A stretch of 64,000 bases of DNA from Pseudomonas sp. PICF141 (GTDB lineage: Bacteria; Pseudomonadota; Gammaproteobacteria; Pseudomonadales; Pseudomonadaceae). The stretch lies in assembly GCF_002286815.1 (NCBI RefSeq), contig NZ_MUNM01000025.1, forward strand, positions 105,689 through 169,688, given 5' to 3'. A model generated the notes under the pieces. It made no database searches. It had not been told where the DNA came from and saw nothing but the letters and a program-made list of their open reading frames with translations. Positions 54,788 through 63,205 of the stretch are shown here, one piece after another. Each line of letters opens with the position of its first letter. The first letter of the stretch is position 1. The translations under genes and the position numbers were made by a program.

Positions 54788-54850
54788 GATCGTACAACTC
54801 GCATGCGCTATGATGCGGCTTCAGCCGAATTTTCGAGACAGACGTTCACC

Positions 54851-55600
54851 ATGGAAAACCCGATCGACGCACCTCGCCTCCCTCGCAAGCGCCGCAGCCT
54901 CGCTCAGGAACTGGTGACGGTGCTGTCCGAGCAGATCCGCGACGGTCACCTCAAGCGTGGCGACAAGTTGCCCACCGAGTCGGCGATCATGGATGCCCAT
55001 GGCGTCAGTCGCACCGTGGTGCGCGAAGCGATTTCACGTTTGCAGGCCGCAGGCCAGGTCGAAACCCGTCACGGCATCGGCACCTTCGTGCTCGATACGC
55101 CGAGCCCGAGCGGTTTCCGGATCGACCCGGCCACCGTGGTGACCTTGCGCGATGTGCTGGCAATTCTGGAGTTGCGCATCAGCCTGGAAGTGGAATCCGC
55201 CGGCCTTGCCGCGCAACGTCGCACTCCTGAGCAGTTGGCGTTGATGCGAGCGGCGCTGGACGCCCTCAATGAAAGCGTTTCCCACGCCAGCGATGCCGTG
55301 GCGTCCGACTTCCAGTTCCACCTGCAGATTGCCCTGGCCACCGGCAATCGCTACTTCACCGACATCATGACCCACTTGGGTACCAGCATCATTCCGCGCA
55401 CACGCCTGAACTCCGCGCGCCTGGCCCACGACGACCAGCAGCACTACATGAGTCGCCTGAGTCGTGAGCATGAAGAGATTTACGATGCGATTGCGCGCCA
55501 GGATTCCGATGCGGCGCGGGCGGCGATGCGGTTGCATTTGACGAATAGCCGCGAGCGGTTGCGCCAGGCCCATGAAGAGGCGCAGGCGCAGCGGGGCTGA
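54851..55600 (+). CDS. GntR/FadR-family regulator of the hexarate operon
   Basis: 249 residues from ATG 54851; the longer frame to 54746 runs through the repeat and is unlikely. Winged helix about 15-80 (LKRGDKLPTESAIMDAHGVS RTVVREAISRLQ), then the FadR C-terminal all-helical FCD domain (about 100-235) with the metal-site type histidines (DFQFHLQIALATGN, SREHEEIYDAIARQD, AMRLHLTNSRERL). Position beside kdgD-garD suggests that it represses these genes until glucarate or galactarate (or a breakdown product) binds. Its likely operator is the palindrome at 57434-57457. Confidence 0.88.
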   Translation: MENPIDAPRLPRKRRSLAQELVTVLSEQIRDGHLKRGDKLPTESAIMDAHGVSRTVVREAISRLQAAGQVETRHGIGTFVLDTPSPSGFRIDPATVVTLRDVLAILELRISLEVESAGLAAQRRTPEQLALMRAALDALNESVSHASDAVASDFQFHLQIALATGNRYFTDIMTHLGTSIIPRTRLNSARLAHDDQQHYMSRLSREHEEIYDAIARQDSDAARAAMRLHLTNSRERLRQAHEEAQAQRG

Positions 55601-55620
55601 GCGTCACCAGAAAGAACGCC

Positions 55621-55713
55621 ATCGCGGGCAAGCCCGGCTCCCACAGGTTTTTGTGTCGATCACAACAGTGTGAGCGCACACAGAAACCTGTGGGAGCCGG
55701 GCTTGCCCGCGAT
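55621..55713. repeat. REP element with perfect 30-bp arms
   Basis: ATCGCGGGCAAGCCCGGCTC (then CCACAGGTTT) at 55621-55650 and exact complement at 55684-55713, 33-base centre containing CAACAGTGTGAGCGC. It lies between the convergent regulator gene and the 63-residue gene. Confidence 0.95.
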
Positions 55714-55739
55714 GGGGTCAGTCGCCGTCAATTAATCTT

Positions 55740-55931
55740 TCAGATTGTCTCCAAAATTCCCCGATCCACTCTCACCGCCAACCCGGCAGCCCCAGGTTTG
55801 GCATCGAAAACCGCATGCCCGCGCTCATCTACAAGTGCCCGGGCGATCGGCAAGCCTTTGGACAGCAACTCCAGCGGCGCGCCTTTGAGCGATTGGCCAG
55901 AAGCCAGTTCCAGTTTCAGTTTGATAGTCAT
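55740..55931 (-). CDS. Small beta-rich protein, second gene of the SOS-type unit
   Basis: 63 residues from ATG 55931, with AAGGAAATCACTG as a good ribosome-binding site. No signal peptide, Cys or membrane segment. The pattern SGQSLKGAPLELLSKGLPIA followed by ALVDERGHAVFDA and GLAVRVDRG looks like a single Ig-like or transthyretin-like strand repeat of the carboxypeptidase-regulatory type; this is by eye only. It starts 14 bases after the PLC-like gene, so the two are one operon. It might be an accessory, carrier or inhibitor of the larger protein. Confidence 0.75.
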   Translation of the reverse strand: MTIKLKLELASGQSLKGAPLELLSKGLPIARALVDERGHAVFDAKPGAAGLAVRVDRGILETI

Positions 55932-55945
55932 CAGTGATTTCCTTA

Positions 55946-57277
55946 TCAGGCATTGGCCGCTGAATTCAGCACGCCAGTTGGTTGGTAATCCTTGAGCAGC
56001 AGATACGTGCTCCAGCCCCACCAGTCGTCCACGGTGGCGGTGTCGTTCAAATTGTTGACGTCCTTGCGCCGCAATACCTTGTCACCCTCGACCTTGAACA
56101 GTGGCGAGAAATTGCCGGCCGGGTTCAGAACCGCTTGCAGGTCGGGCAGTCTTTTCAACGCAGCAAAACTGCCGGCCGATGGAGCAGTGCCGCTGAGGTA
56201 CGCCGCGAACACTTCATCCGCAGACACCTGTACCGCTTGATTGACCTGGGCGCGATTGGCGCTGTCGATGGTGTCGAAGTAGCGCTTGTCGCCGTAGGCG
56301 TGCCAGCGATCGCCGTTGCCATTGCTCACGTTGAGGCCGAACTTGCTGTCTTCATCGTGCATGAAGCGGGTAATCAACGAGCCGAGATCGCTGGGCGTGA
56401 CCACCGCCGCCAACTGTTTGCGCGGGACACGCAGGTGACCGGCGGAATACAGGTCGGTCAAGGAGTGATCGGCAAAAGCGTTCATCGCATAGGCCAGCTC
56501 CAGCTGCTTTTCATCGCCGCTGTTGTGGGCCAGCACCGCTTGTTGCAGCGCTGCCGTGTGCCCGGCGATGTAAGCCAGCAGTGCCCATTCGGCAAAGTGG
56601 TCGGCATTGTTGGCGGCCAGTTTCAGATAGCGCCCCAACGGGAACAGCGCCGAGACGAAACTGCCGCCGCCGGTGATCTTGTTCCACTCTTCCGACAACG
56701 TATCACCCAAGACGTCATAAGCCTCATGAGGCTCTTTACCGTCCCTGATCGCTTGATTGATGGCGGCGATTTCTTTCTGCATGACACCTAGGATCAACTT
56801 CGCCTCGGCGTTTGAGGCCGGCAGAACCGCCAGGGAATTGAAGGCGTTGGTAAAGCGCTGGATTCGGTCCGCCGCTGTAGCGCCTTCGCAGATCGGTTGG
56901 TCGGGAATTCCATAAAAATCACCCCCCAGCGCAATCACTTGCCCATAGGTCAATGCCAGGCCATTGGGCAAATGCAACTCCACCTCAGAGGCCGGTATGG
57001 CAGGCGCATCCTTGACGAAGCGCAGCAGGGTGCTGTCGCCGATCGCGGTATGTTCTGCACCCTCAAACCTCAATTGCGGCGCGCCTTTCAGCGTATTTTT
57101 CGTTGGGGTCGGCAGCGGGTCCTGGCGCTGCTGCTTGAGGCCGTGATGGCTGCCGGCGGTGAGTTTAAGCGTGTCGCCATTGCCAGAAAGGGCGATGCCG
57201 TGCTCGGTAAAAAGATCATCCAGATCGGCGATGATCTGTCGGGTTTTTTCCTTCGATTGTGCGTGTACACCTGACAT
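55946..57277 (-). CDS. Zinc-phospholipase-C-like protein behind a LexA box
   Basis: 443 residues from ATG 57277 (ATCAAGGAGCTAGAA upstream). No Sec signal peptide or membrane helix. The middle and end are rich in His/Asp: NADHFAEW (D226, H227), AYIAGH (H240), then ADHSLTDLYSAGHLRVPR with H271, D275 and H281. The H-x3-D-x5-H spacing equals that of the zinc PLC signature (H118, D122, H128 in B. cereus PC-PLC), and T274 and L276 also fit the pattern; the usual Pro is Ala. LTYGQVIALGGDFYG (D120) may supply another ligand. A metal-dependent lipid hydrolase is inferred, not shown. Transcription is probably induced by DNA damage. Confidence 0.8.
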   Translation of the reverse strand: MSGVHAQSKEKTRQIIADLDDLFTEHGIALSGNGDTLKLTAGSHHGLKQQRQDPLPTPTKNTLKGAPQLRFEGAEHTAIGDSTLLRFVKDAPAIPASEVELHLPNGLALTYGQVIALGGDFYGIPDQPICEGATAADRIQRFTNAFNSLAVLPASNAEAKLILGVMQKEIAAINQAIRDGKEPHEAYDVLGDTLSEEWNKITGGGSFVSALFPLGRYLKLAANNADHFAEWALLAYIAGHTAALQQAVLAHNSGDEKQLELAYAMNAFADHSLTDLYSAGHLRVPRKQLAAVVTPSDLGSLITRFMHDEDSKFGLNVSNGNGDRWHAYGDKRYFDTIDSANRAQVNQAVQVSADEVFAAYLSGTAPSAGSFAALKRLPDLQAVLNPAGNFSPLFKVEGDKVLRRKDVNNLNDTATVDDWWGWSTYLLLKDYQPTGVLNSAANA

Positions 57278-57317
57278 TTCTAGCTCCTTGATATGTCGTA
57301 GGTAGAATCAAATTTAA

Positions 57318-57369
57318 CTGTATGCATATACAGTTATCTGGATCATAGATGAGAAATTTCCCACGTCAA
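57318..57369 (-). promoter_or_regulatory. Sigma-70 promoter with LexA (SOS) box for the PLC-like operon
   Basis: On the minus strand: -35 TTGACG (57369-57364), 16-base spacer, -10 TATGAT (57347-57342). The LexA box CTGTATATGCATACAG (57333-57318) begins eight bases after the -10, covering the likely start of transcription. The box is a perfect CTG-N10-CAG palindrome, close to the Pseudomonas LexA consensus. It ends 41 bases before the ATG of the PLC-like gene. It is 180 bases from kdgD on the other side, so the minus-strand gene is the probable target. Confidence 0.85.
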
Positions 57370-57433
57370 GGGATTACTTTTTCCGACGCAGATTTTGCGG
57401 CTCACGATGAAATGCAGTTGACGGTTGTATTTT

Positions 57434-57457
57434 AAGTTGTACGATGACCTACAACTT
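57434..57457 (+). promoter_or_regulatory. Operator-like palindrome upstream of kdgD
   Basis: AAGTTGTA and TACAACTT separated by the eight bases CGATGACC. It ends 56 bases before the kdgD ATG. The perfect symmetry and the position fit binding of the nearby FadR-type GntR regulator. A half-site TTGTA also occurs at 57425. Confidence 0.6.
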
Positions 57458-57512
57458 CGGCGAAGGCTGAACGGTTTTCTCACACAACGTTGCTACCCAG
57501 GGTGTTCGAATA

Positions 57513-58424
57513 ATGAATCCACAAGAACTGAAGTCCATCCTCTCTTCCGGCCTGCTGTCGTTCCCGGTCACCGACTTCAATGCCCAGGGCGATTTCCATC
57601 GCGCGGGCTACATCAAGCGTCTCGAATGGCTGGCCCCATACGGCGCCTCGGCATTGTTCGCCGCGGGCGGCACCGGTGAGTTCTTCTCTCTGGCGGCCAG
57701 CGAATATTCGGAAATCATCAAGACTGCCGTCGACACTTGCTCCACCAGCGTGCCGATTCTTGCCGGCGTAGGCGGCGCCACCCGCCAGGCCATCGAATAC
57801 GCTCAGGAAGCCGAACGTTTGGGCGCCAAAGGCCTGTTGCTGCTGCCGCACTATCTGACCGAAGCCAGCCAGGACGGCGTTGCCGACCACGTTGAAGCGG
57901 TCTGCAAATCGGTAAAAATCGGCGTGGTGGTTTACAACCGCAACGTTTGCCGCCTGACCGCTCCTTTGCTGGAACGTCTGGCCGAGCGCTGCCCGAACCT
58001 GATTGGTTACAAGGATGGCCTGGGCGATATCGAGTTGATGGTGTCGATCCGTCGCCGCCTCGGTGATCGTTTCAGCTATCTGGGCGGTTTGCCGACCGCT
58101 GAAGTCTACGCCGCGGCTTACAAGGCGCTGGGCGTGCCGGTTTATTCCTCGGCGGTGTTCAACTTCATCCCGAAAACCGCGATGGATTTCTACCACGCCA
58201 TTGCTCGCGAAGATCACGCCACCGTTGGCAAGATCATCGACGACTTCTTCCTGCCGTACCTGGACATTCGTAACCGCAAGGCCGGTTACGCGGTGAGCAT
58301 CGTCAAGGCCGGGGCGAAAATCGCCGGCTTCGACGCAGGTCCGGTGCGTGCGCCGCTGACCGATCTGACGGGCGAAGAGTACGAAATGCTCGCCGCGCTG
58401 ATCGACAAGCAAGGTGCGCAATAA
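57513..58424 (+). CDS. kdgD: 5-dehydro-4-deoxyglucarate dehydratase
   Basis: 303 residues, DapA-superfamily TIM barrel. [20 protein letters not shown], the Tyr/Asn region [12 protein letters not shown], and the Schiff-base lysine in [14 protein letters not shown] are characteristic. The enzyme dehydrates and decarboxylates 5-keto-4-deoxy-glucarate to alpha-ketoglutarate semialdehyde in the cytoplasm. First gene of the kdgD-dehydrogenase-transporter-garD operon; the next gene makes alpha-ketoglutarate from its product. Confidence 0.96.
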   Translation: MNPQELKSILSSGLLSFPVTDFNAQGDFHRAGYIKRLEWLAPYGASALFAAGGTGEFFSLAASEYSEIIKTAVDTCSTSVPILAGVGGATRQAIEYAQEAERLGAKGLLLLPHYLTEASQDGVADHVEAVCKSVKIGVVVYNRNVCRLTAPLLERLAERCPNLIGYKDGLGDIELMVSIRRRLGDRFSYLGGLPTAEVYAAAYKALGVPVYSSAVFNFIPKTAMDFYHAIAREDHATVGKIIDDFFLPYLDIRNRKAGYAVSIVKAGAKIAGFDAGPVRAPLTDLTGEEYEMLAALIDKQGAQ

Positions 58425-58484
58425 CACTCGATAAAACCAAGGCCGCTGAGCAATCAGCGGCTTGTTGCGTGAGGAGATCTTCAA

Positions 58485-59930
58485 GTGGCTGATGCAAAGC
58501 GTTACGACAACTACATCAACGGCGAATGGGTGGCGGGCAGTGATTACTGCGCCAACATCAACCCCTCGGAGCTGACCGATTCCCTCGGCGATTACGCCAA
58601 GGCTGATCTGGCCCAGGTTCACGCCGCCATCGACGCCGCCCGCGCCGCGTTCCCGGCCTGGTCCACTTCGGGCATTCAGGCACGTCACGATGCCCTGGAT
58701 AAAGTCGGCAGCGAGATCCTTGCCCGTCGCGAAGAGCTTGGCACCTTGCTGGCTCGGGAAGAGGGCAAGACCCTGCCCGAAGCCATCGGCGAAGTGACTC
58801 GCGCCGGCAACATCTTCAAGTTCTTCGCCGGTGAATGCCTGCGCCTGTCCGGCGACTATTTGCCGTCGGTGCGTCCGGGCGTCAACGTCGAAGTGACCCG
58901 CGAAGCGTTGGGTGTGGTCGGCTTGATCACTCCGTGGAACTTCCCGATTGCGATCCCGGCGTGGAAAATCGCACCGGCCCTGGCTTACGGCAATTGCGTC
59001 GTGCTCAAGCCTGCCGATCTGGTACCGGGCTGTGCCTGGGCGCTGGCGGAAATCATCTCCCGCGCCGGCTTCCCCGCTGGCGTGTTCAACCTGGTGATGG
59101 GCAGCGGTCGGGTGGTTGGCGATGCGCTGGTGCAGAGTCCGAAAGTCGACGGCATCAGCTTCACTGGCTCCGTCGGTGTCGGTCGGCAGATCGCTGTCAG
59201 CTGCGTATCGCGCCAGGCCAAGGTTCAGCTGGAAATGGGCGGCAAGAACCCGCAGATCATTCTCGATGATGCCGACCTCAAGCAAGCGGTCGAACTGTCG
59301 GTACAGAGCGCGTTCTACTCCACCGGGCAGCGTTGCACCGCCTCGAGCCGCTTCATCGTCACCGCCGGGATTCACGACAAATTCGTCGACGCCATGGCCG
59401 AGCGCATGAAGTCGATCAAGGTCGGTCACGCGCTGAAAACCGGCACCGATATCGGTCCGGTCGTCTCGCAGGCTCAGCTTGAACAGGACATGAAATACAT
59501 CGACATCGGCCAGGGCGAAGGTGCGCGTCTGGTCAGTGGCGGTGCTCTGGTGACGTGCGACACCGAAGGCTACTTCCTCGCGCCGACCTTGTTCGCCGAC
59601 AGCACAGCGGCGATGCGCATCAGCCGCGAAGAGATCTTCGGCCCGGTGGCCAATGTCGTTCGCGTGGCTGATTACGAGGCCGCGCTGGCCATGGCCAACG
59701 ACACGGAGTTCGGTCTGTCGGCGGGTATCGCCACCACATCGCTGAAATACGCCAACCACTTCAAGCGCCACTCCCAGGCCGGGATGGTGATGGTCAACCT
59801 GCCGACCGCCGGCGTGGATTACCACGTTCCGTTCGGTGGGCGTAAGGGTTCATCCTATGGCTCACGTGAGCAAGGTCGCTATGCGCAAGAGTTTTATACG
59901 GTCGTGAAGACCAGCTACATCGGCTCCTGA
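58485..59930 (+). CDS. Alpha-ketoglutaric semialdehyde dehydrogenase
   Basis: 481 residues starting at GTG 58485 (GAGGAGATCTTCAA upstream). NAD(P) aldehyde dehydrogenase motifs: TPWNFPIAIPAWKIAPAL, FTGSVGVGRQIA, LEMGGKNPQIILDDADL (catalytic Glu) and GQRCTASSR (catalytic Cys). It oxidises the KdgD product to alpha-ketoglutarate, joining hexarate catabolism to the TCA cycle. Assignment to this substrate rests on neighbours. 60 bases separate it from kdgD. Confidence 0.94.
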   Translation: MADAKRYDNYINGEWVAGSDYCANINPSELTDSLGDYAKADLAQVHAAIDAARAAFPAWSTSGIQARHDALDKVGSEILARREELGTLLAREEGKTLPEAIGEVTRAGNIFKFFAGECLRLSGDYLPSVRPGVNVEVTREALGVVGLITPWNFPIAIPAWKIAPALAYGNCVVLKPADLVPGCAWALAEIISRAGFPAGVFNLVMGSGRVVGDALVQSPKVDGISFTGSVGVGRQIAVSCVSRQAKVQLEMGGKNPQIILDDADLKQAVELSVQSAFYSTGQRCTASSRFIVTAGIHDKFVDAMAERMKSIKVGHALKTGTDIGPVVSQAQLEQDMKYIDIGQGEGARLVSGGALVTCDTEGYFLAPTLFADSTAAMRISREEIFGPVANVVRVADYEAALAMANDTEFGLSAGIATTSLKYANHFKRHSQAGMVMVNLPTAGVDYHVPFGGRKGSSYGSREQGRYAQEFYTVVKTSYIGS

Positions 59931-59943
59931 TCCACGTAATACC

Positions 59944-60030
59944 TGTGGGAGCTGGCCTGCCGGCGATAGCATCATCGCGGTGTGACTGACACACCGCGTG
60001 GCCTGTATCGCTGGCAGGCCAGCTCCCACA
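59944..60030. repeat. REP element between dehydrogenase and transporter genes
   Basis: Arms TGTGGGAGCTGGCCTGCCGG (then CGATA) and TATCGCTGGCAGGCCAGCTC (then CCACA), one mismatch, with an inner perfect stem CGCGGTGTG-ACTGA-CACACCGCG. It lies inside the operon and could set the relative mRNA stability of the two halves. Confidence 0.92.
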
Positions 60031-60090
60031 AAAGACCGACCAAAGAAGATTCACCCGCGCATAAAAATAATCAGTGGGAGTACATCTACA

Positions 60091-61458
60091 ATGCAATCGA
60101 CCAAGCCGACTCACGTCCGCTATTTGATCTTGCTCATGCTGTTTCTGGTGACCACGATCAACTACGCCGACCGGGCCACTATCGCAATCGCCGGCTCCAG
60201 CCTGCAAAAAGACCTCGGCATCGACGCGGTCACCCTCGGTTATATCTTCTCCGCATTCGGTTGGGCCTACGTGGCCGGGCAAATTCCCGGTGGCTGGCTG
60301 CTGGACCGTTTCGGTTCGAAAAAAATCTACGCGTTGAGCATTTTCACCTGGTCGCTGTTCACCGTGCTGCAAGGCTATGTCGGTGAGTTCGGCCTCTCTA
60401 CGGCGGTGGTTGCGCTGTTCATGCTGCGCTTTTTGGTGGGGCTGGCCGAAGCGCCATCGTTCCCCGGCAATGCACGCATTGTGGCAGCCTGGTTCCCCAC
60501 CGCTGAACGCGGCACAGCGTCTGCGATCTTCAACTCGGCGCAATACTTCGCCACTGTGTTGTTCGCACCGCTGATGGGCTGGATCGTCTATGCGTTTGGC
60601 TGGCAGCACGTGTTCATCGTCATGGGCGTGATCGGCATCGTCTTTTCGGGGATCTGGCTGAAGGTGATCTACAGCCCGCGCCAACACCCGATGATCAACG
60701 ACGCCGAGTTCAAGCACATTGCCGACAATGGCGGCATGGTCGACATGGACCAGGACAAAGGCAAAGGCAAAAAAGGCGACGGTCCGAAGTGGGACTACAT
60801 CCGCCAGCTGCTGACCAACCGCATGATGCTCGGCGTGTATCTGGGCCAGTACTGCATCAACGGCATCACCTACTTCTTCCTCACCTGGTTCCCAGTGTAC
60901 CTGGTGCAGGAGCGCGGCATGACCATCCTCAAGGCCGGTTTCATTGCCTCGCTTCCGGCGATCTGCGGGTTTATCGGTGGCGTGCTGGGCGGGGTGATTT
61001 CCGATTATCTGCTGCGCAAAGGCCACTCGCTGACCTTCGCCCGCAAGACGCCGATCATCGCCGGCCTGCTGGTTTCCAGTAGCATCGTGGCCTGCAACTA
61101 TGTGGACGTGGAATGGATGGTCGTCGGCTTCATGGCCCTGGCCTTCTTCGGCAAAGGCGTGGGCGCGTTGGGCTGGGCGGTGGTGTCCGACACCTCGCCG
61201 AAACAGATCGCCGGTCTGAGCGGTGGCCTGTTCAACACCTTCGGCAACATTGCGTCGATCACCACGCCAATCGTTATCGGCTACATCATCAGCTCCACCG
61301 GTTCGTTCAAATGGGCGCTGGTGTTCGTCGGTTGCAACGCGCTGGTTGCAGTCTTCAGCTATCTGGTGATCGTTGGCCCGATCAAACGTGTGGTGCTCAA
61401 AGAGCCGCCTGTCAGCGGTCCCGAAACCAACAGTAAATTGTCCGAAGCGCATTCCTGA
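60091..61458 (+). CDS. gudP: MFS hexarate (glucarate/galactarate) transporter, GudP type
   Basis: 455 residues from ATG 60091 (GTGGGAGTACATC upstream); the longer frame back to 59998 lies in the repeat. Twelve membrane segments, with the ACS-family motifs [36 protein letters not shown] and [21 protein letters not shown] Lys/Gly-rich cytoplasmic loop ([12 protein letters not shown]) lies between the halves. It imports D-glucarate or D-galactarate by proton symport. garD follows 11 bases later. Confidence 0.93.
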   Translation: MQSTKPTHVRYLILLMLFLVTTINYADRATIAIAGSSLQKDLGIDAVTLGYIFSAFGWAYVAGQIPGGWLLDRFGSKKIYALSIFTWSLFTVLQGYVGEFGLSTAVVALFMLRFLVGLAEAPSFPGNARIVAAWFPTAERGTASAIFNSAQYFATVLFAPLMGWIVYAFGWQHVFIVMGVIGIVFSGIWLKVIYSPRQHPMINDAEFKHIADNGGMVDMDQDKGKGKKGDGPKWDYIRQLLTNRMMLGVYLGQYCINGITYFFLTWFPVYLVQERGMTILKAGFIASLPAICGFIGGVLGGVISDYLLRKGHSLTFARKTPIIAGLLVSSSIVACNYVDVEWMVVGFMALAFFGKGVGALGWAVVSDTSPKQIAGLSGGLFNTFGNIASITTPIVIGYIISSTGSFKWALVFVGCNALVAVFSYLVIVGPIKRVVLKEPPVSGPETNSKLSEAHS

Positions 61459-61469
61459 GGAGCGGCGTC

Positions 61470-63023
61470 ATGCAGTTGATTGAACATTCCGACTCGCCGC
61501 GCTACATCCGCCTGCACGAGCGGGACAATGTGGTGATCGTGGTCAATGATCAGGGCGTACCGGCCGGTACGGAATTCCCCGATGGCCTGGTCACCGTGGA
61601 TTTCGTGCCGCAGAGCCACAAGGTCACTCTCGAGGACATTCCCCAGGGCGGCCAGGTGATTCGTTACGGCCAGACCATTGGGTATGCGTTGCAGCCGATC
61701 CCTCGCGGCAGCTGGGTCAAGGAAGATCAACTGCGCATGCCGACCGCGCCACCGCTGGACAGCCTGCCGCTGTCCACCGAAGTGCCGGCCGCGCAGGCAC
61801 CGCTGGAAGGCTTCACCTTCGAGGGTTTTCGCAACGCCGACGGCACCGTTGGCACGCGCAACATTCTGGGCATCACCACCACCGTGCAGTGCGTTACCGG
61901 CGTGCTGGATCACGCAGTGAAACGCATCAAGGACGAGTTGCTGCCCCAGTACCCGAACGTCGATGACGTGGTCGCGCTGACCCACAGTTACGGCTGTGGC
62001 GTGGCGATCACCGCCACCGACGCATACATCCCGATCCGCACTGTGCGCAACCTGGCGCGCAACCCGAACCTGGGTGGCGAAGCGCTGGTGATCAGCCTGG
62101 GCTGCGAGAAATTGCAGGCCGGGCAGGTGATGCACGAAAACGATAGCTCGGTGGATTTGAGCGAGCCGTGGTTGTACCGCTTGCAAGATTCCAGTCACGG
62201 TTTCACCGAGATGATCGAGCAGATCATGGCGCTGGCCGAGACTCGTTTGAAGAAGCTCGACCTGCGTCGTCGGGAAACCGTGCCGGCGTCCGAGTTGATC
62301 CTCGGCATGCAGTGCGGCGGCAGCGATGCATTCTCTGGCATCACTGCCAACCCGGCGCTGGGCTATGCCTCGGACCTGTTATTGCGGGCGGGGGCGACGG
62401 TGATGTTTTCCGAAGTCACCGAGGTGCGCGACGCGATTTACCTGCTGACGTCCCGCGCCGAAACCGAGGAAGTGGCTCAGGAGCTGGTGCGGGAAATGGA
62501 CTGGTACGACCGTTACCTGGCCAAGGGTGAAGCGGATCGCAGTGCCAACACCACGCCGGGGAACAAGAAGGGCGGGTTGTCGAACATTGTCGAGAAGTCG
62601 CTGGGTTCGATCGTCAAGTCCGGCAGCAGCGCGATCAACGGGGTACTGGGCCCCGGCGAACGGTTCAAGCGCAAAGGGCTGATTTTCTGCGCGACCCCGG
62701 CCAGTGATTTTGTCTGCGGGACGTTGCAGTTGGCGGCGGGGATGAACCTGCATGTGTTCACCACCGGGCGGGGCACGCCTTACGGGTTGGCGATGGCGCC
62801 GGTGGTGAAGGTATCGACCCGCACGGAACTGGCGCAACGCTGGCCGGATTTGATCGATATCGACGCCGGGCGCATTGCGACCGGGCGGGCGTCGATCGAA
62901 GAGCTTGGCTGGGAGTTGTTCCACTACTACCTGGACGTGGCCAGTGGCAAGAAACAGACGTGGGCCGAGCAGCATAAGCTGCATAACGACATCACCTTGT
63001 TCAACCCTGCGCCGATCACCTGA
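61470..63023 (+). CDS. garD: Galactarate dehydratase
   Basis: 517 residues. An N-terminal SAF-type domain (about 1-90) precedes the UxaA/GarD catalytic part with [61 protein letters not shown] and [20 protein letters not shown]. It dehydrates D-galactarate to 5-keto-4-deoxyglucarate, the KdgD substrate. CCTGAGGAGCGGCGTC precedes the ATG. No glucarate dehydratase gene is in the window. Confidence 0.95.
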   Translation: MQLIEHSDSPRYIRLHERDNVVIVVNDQGVPAGTEFPDGLVTVDFVPQSHKVTLEDIPQGGQVIRYGQTIGYALQPIPRGSWVKEDQLRMPTAPPLDSLPLSTEVPAAQAPLEGFTFEGFRNADGTVGTRNILGITTTVQCVTGVLDHAVKRIKDELLPQYPNVDDVVALTHSYGCGVAITATDAYIPIRTVRNLARNPNLGGEALVISLGCEKLQAGQVMHENDSSVDLSEPWLYRLQDSSHGFTEMIEQIMALAETRLKKLDLRRRETVPASELILGMQCGGSDAFSGITANPALGYASDLLLRAGATVMFSEVTEVRDAIYLLTSRAETEEVAQELVREMDWYDRYLAKGEADRSANTTPGNKKGGLSNIVEKSLGSIVKSGSSAINGVLGPGERFKRKGLIFCATPASDFVCGTLQLAAGMNLHVFTTGRGTPYGLAMAPVVKVSTRTELAQRWPDLIDIDAGRIATGRASIEELGWELFHYYLDVASGKKQTWAEQHKLHNDITLFNPAPIT

Positions 63024-63040
63024 GACCGAGTTATCGTTCT

Positions 63041-63129
63041 TCGCGGGCAAGCCTCGCTCCTACAGGATCGCGTCGTACGTATTTTCCGCGAACGACGCGA
63101 TCCTGTAGGAGCGAGGCTTGCCCGCGAAG
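63041..63129. repeat. REP element with perfect 37-bp arms, 'GTAGGAGCGAGG' family, copy 3
   Basis: TTCGCGGGCAAGCCTCGCTC (then CTACAGGATCGCGTCGT) at 63041-63077 and its exact complement at 63093-63129, with only a 15-base centre. It follows garD and could act as a transcript-end stabiliser. Confidence 0.96.
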
Positions 63130-63205
63130 GCGTTCTACCAGACGCCAACGTCCCCAGTGGCTTATCATTAGCCCCCTAACGACGCCCACCCAAGGTTCCC
63201 CCGGC

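Noticed and set aside
57318..57333. LexA box acting on kdgD
   Set aside because: It is 180 bases upstream of kdgD, whereas it sits at the expected start site of the minus-strand promoter; hexarate catabolism has no known link to SOS.
55600..57512. PLC-like gene as a shadow of a plus-strand gene
   Set aside because: The opposite frames are broken and low in motif content, while the minus frame has a strong ribosome-binding site, promoter and coherent residue conservation pattern.
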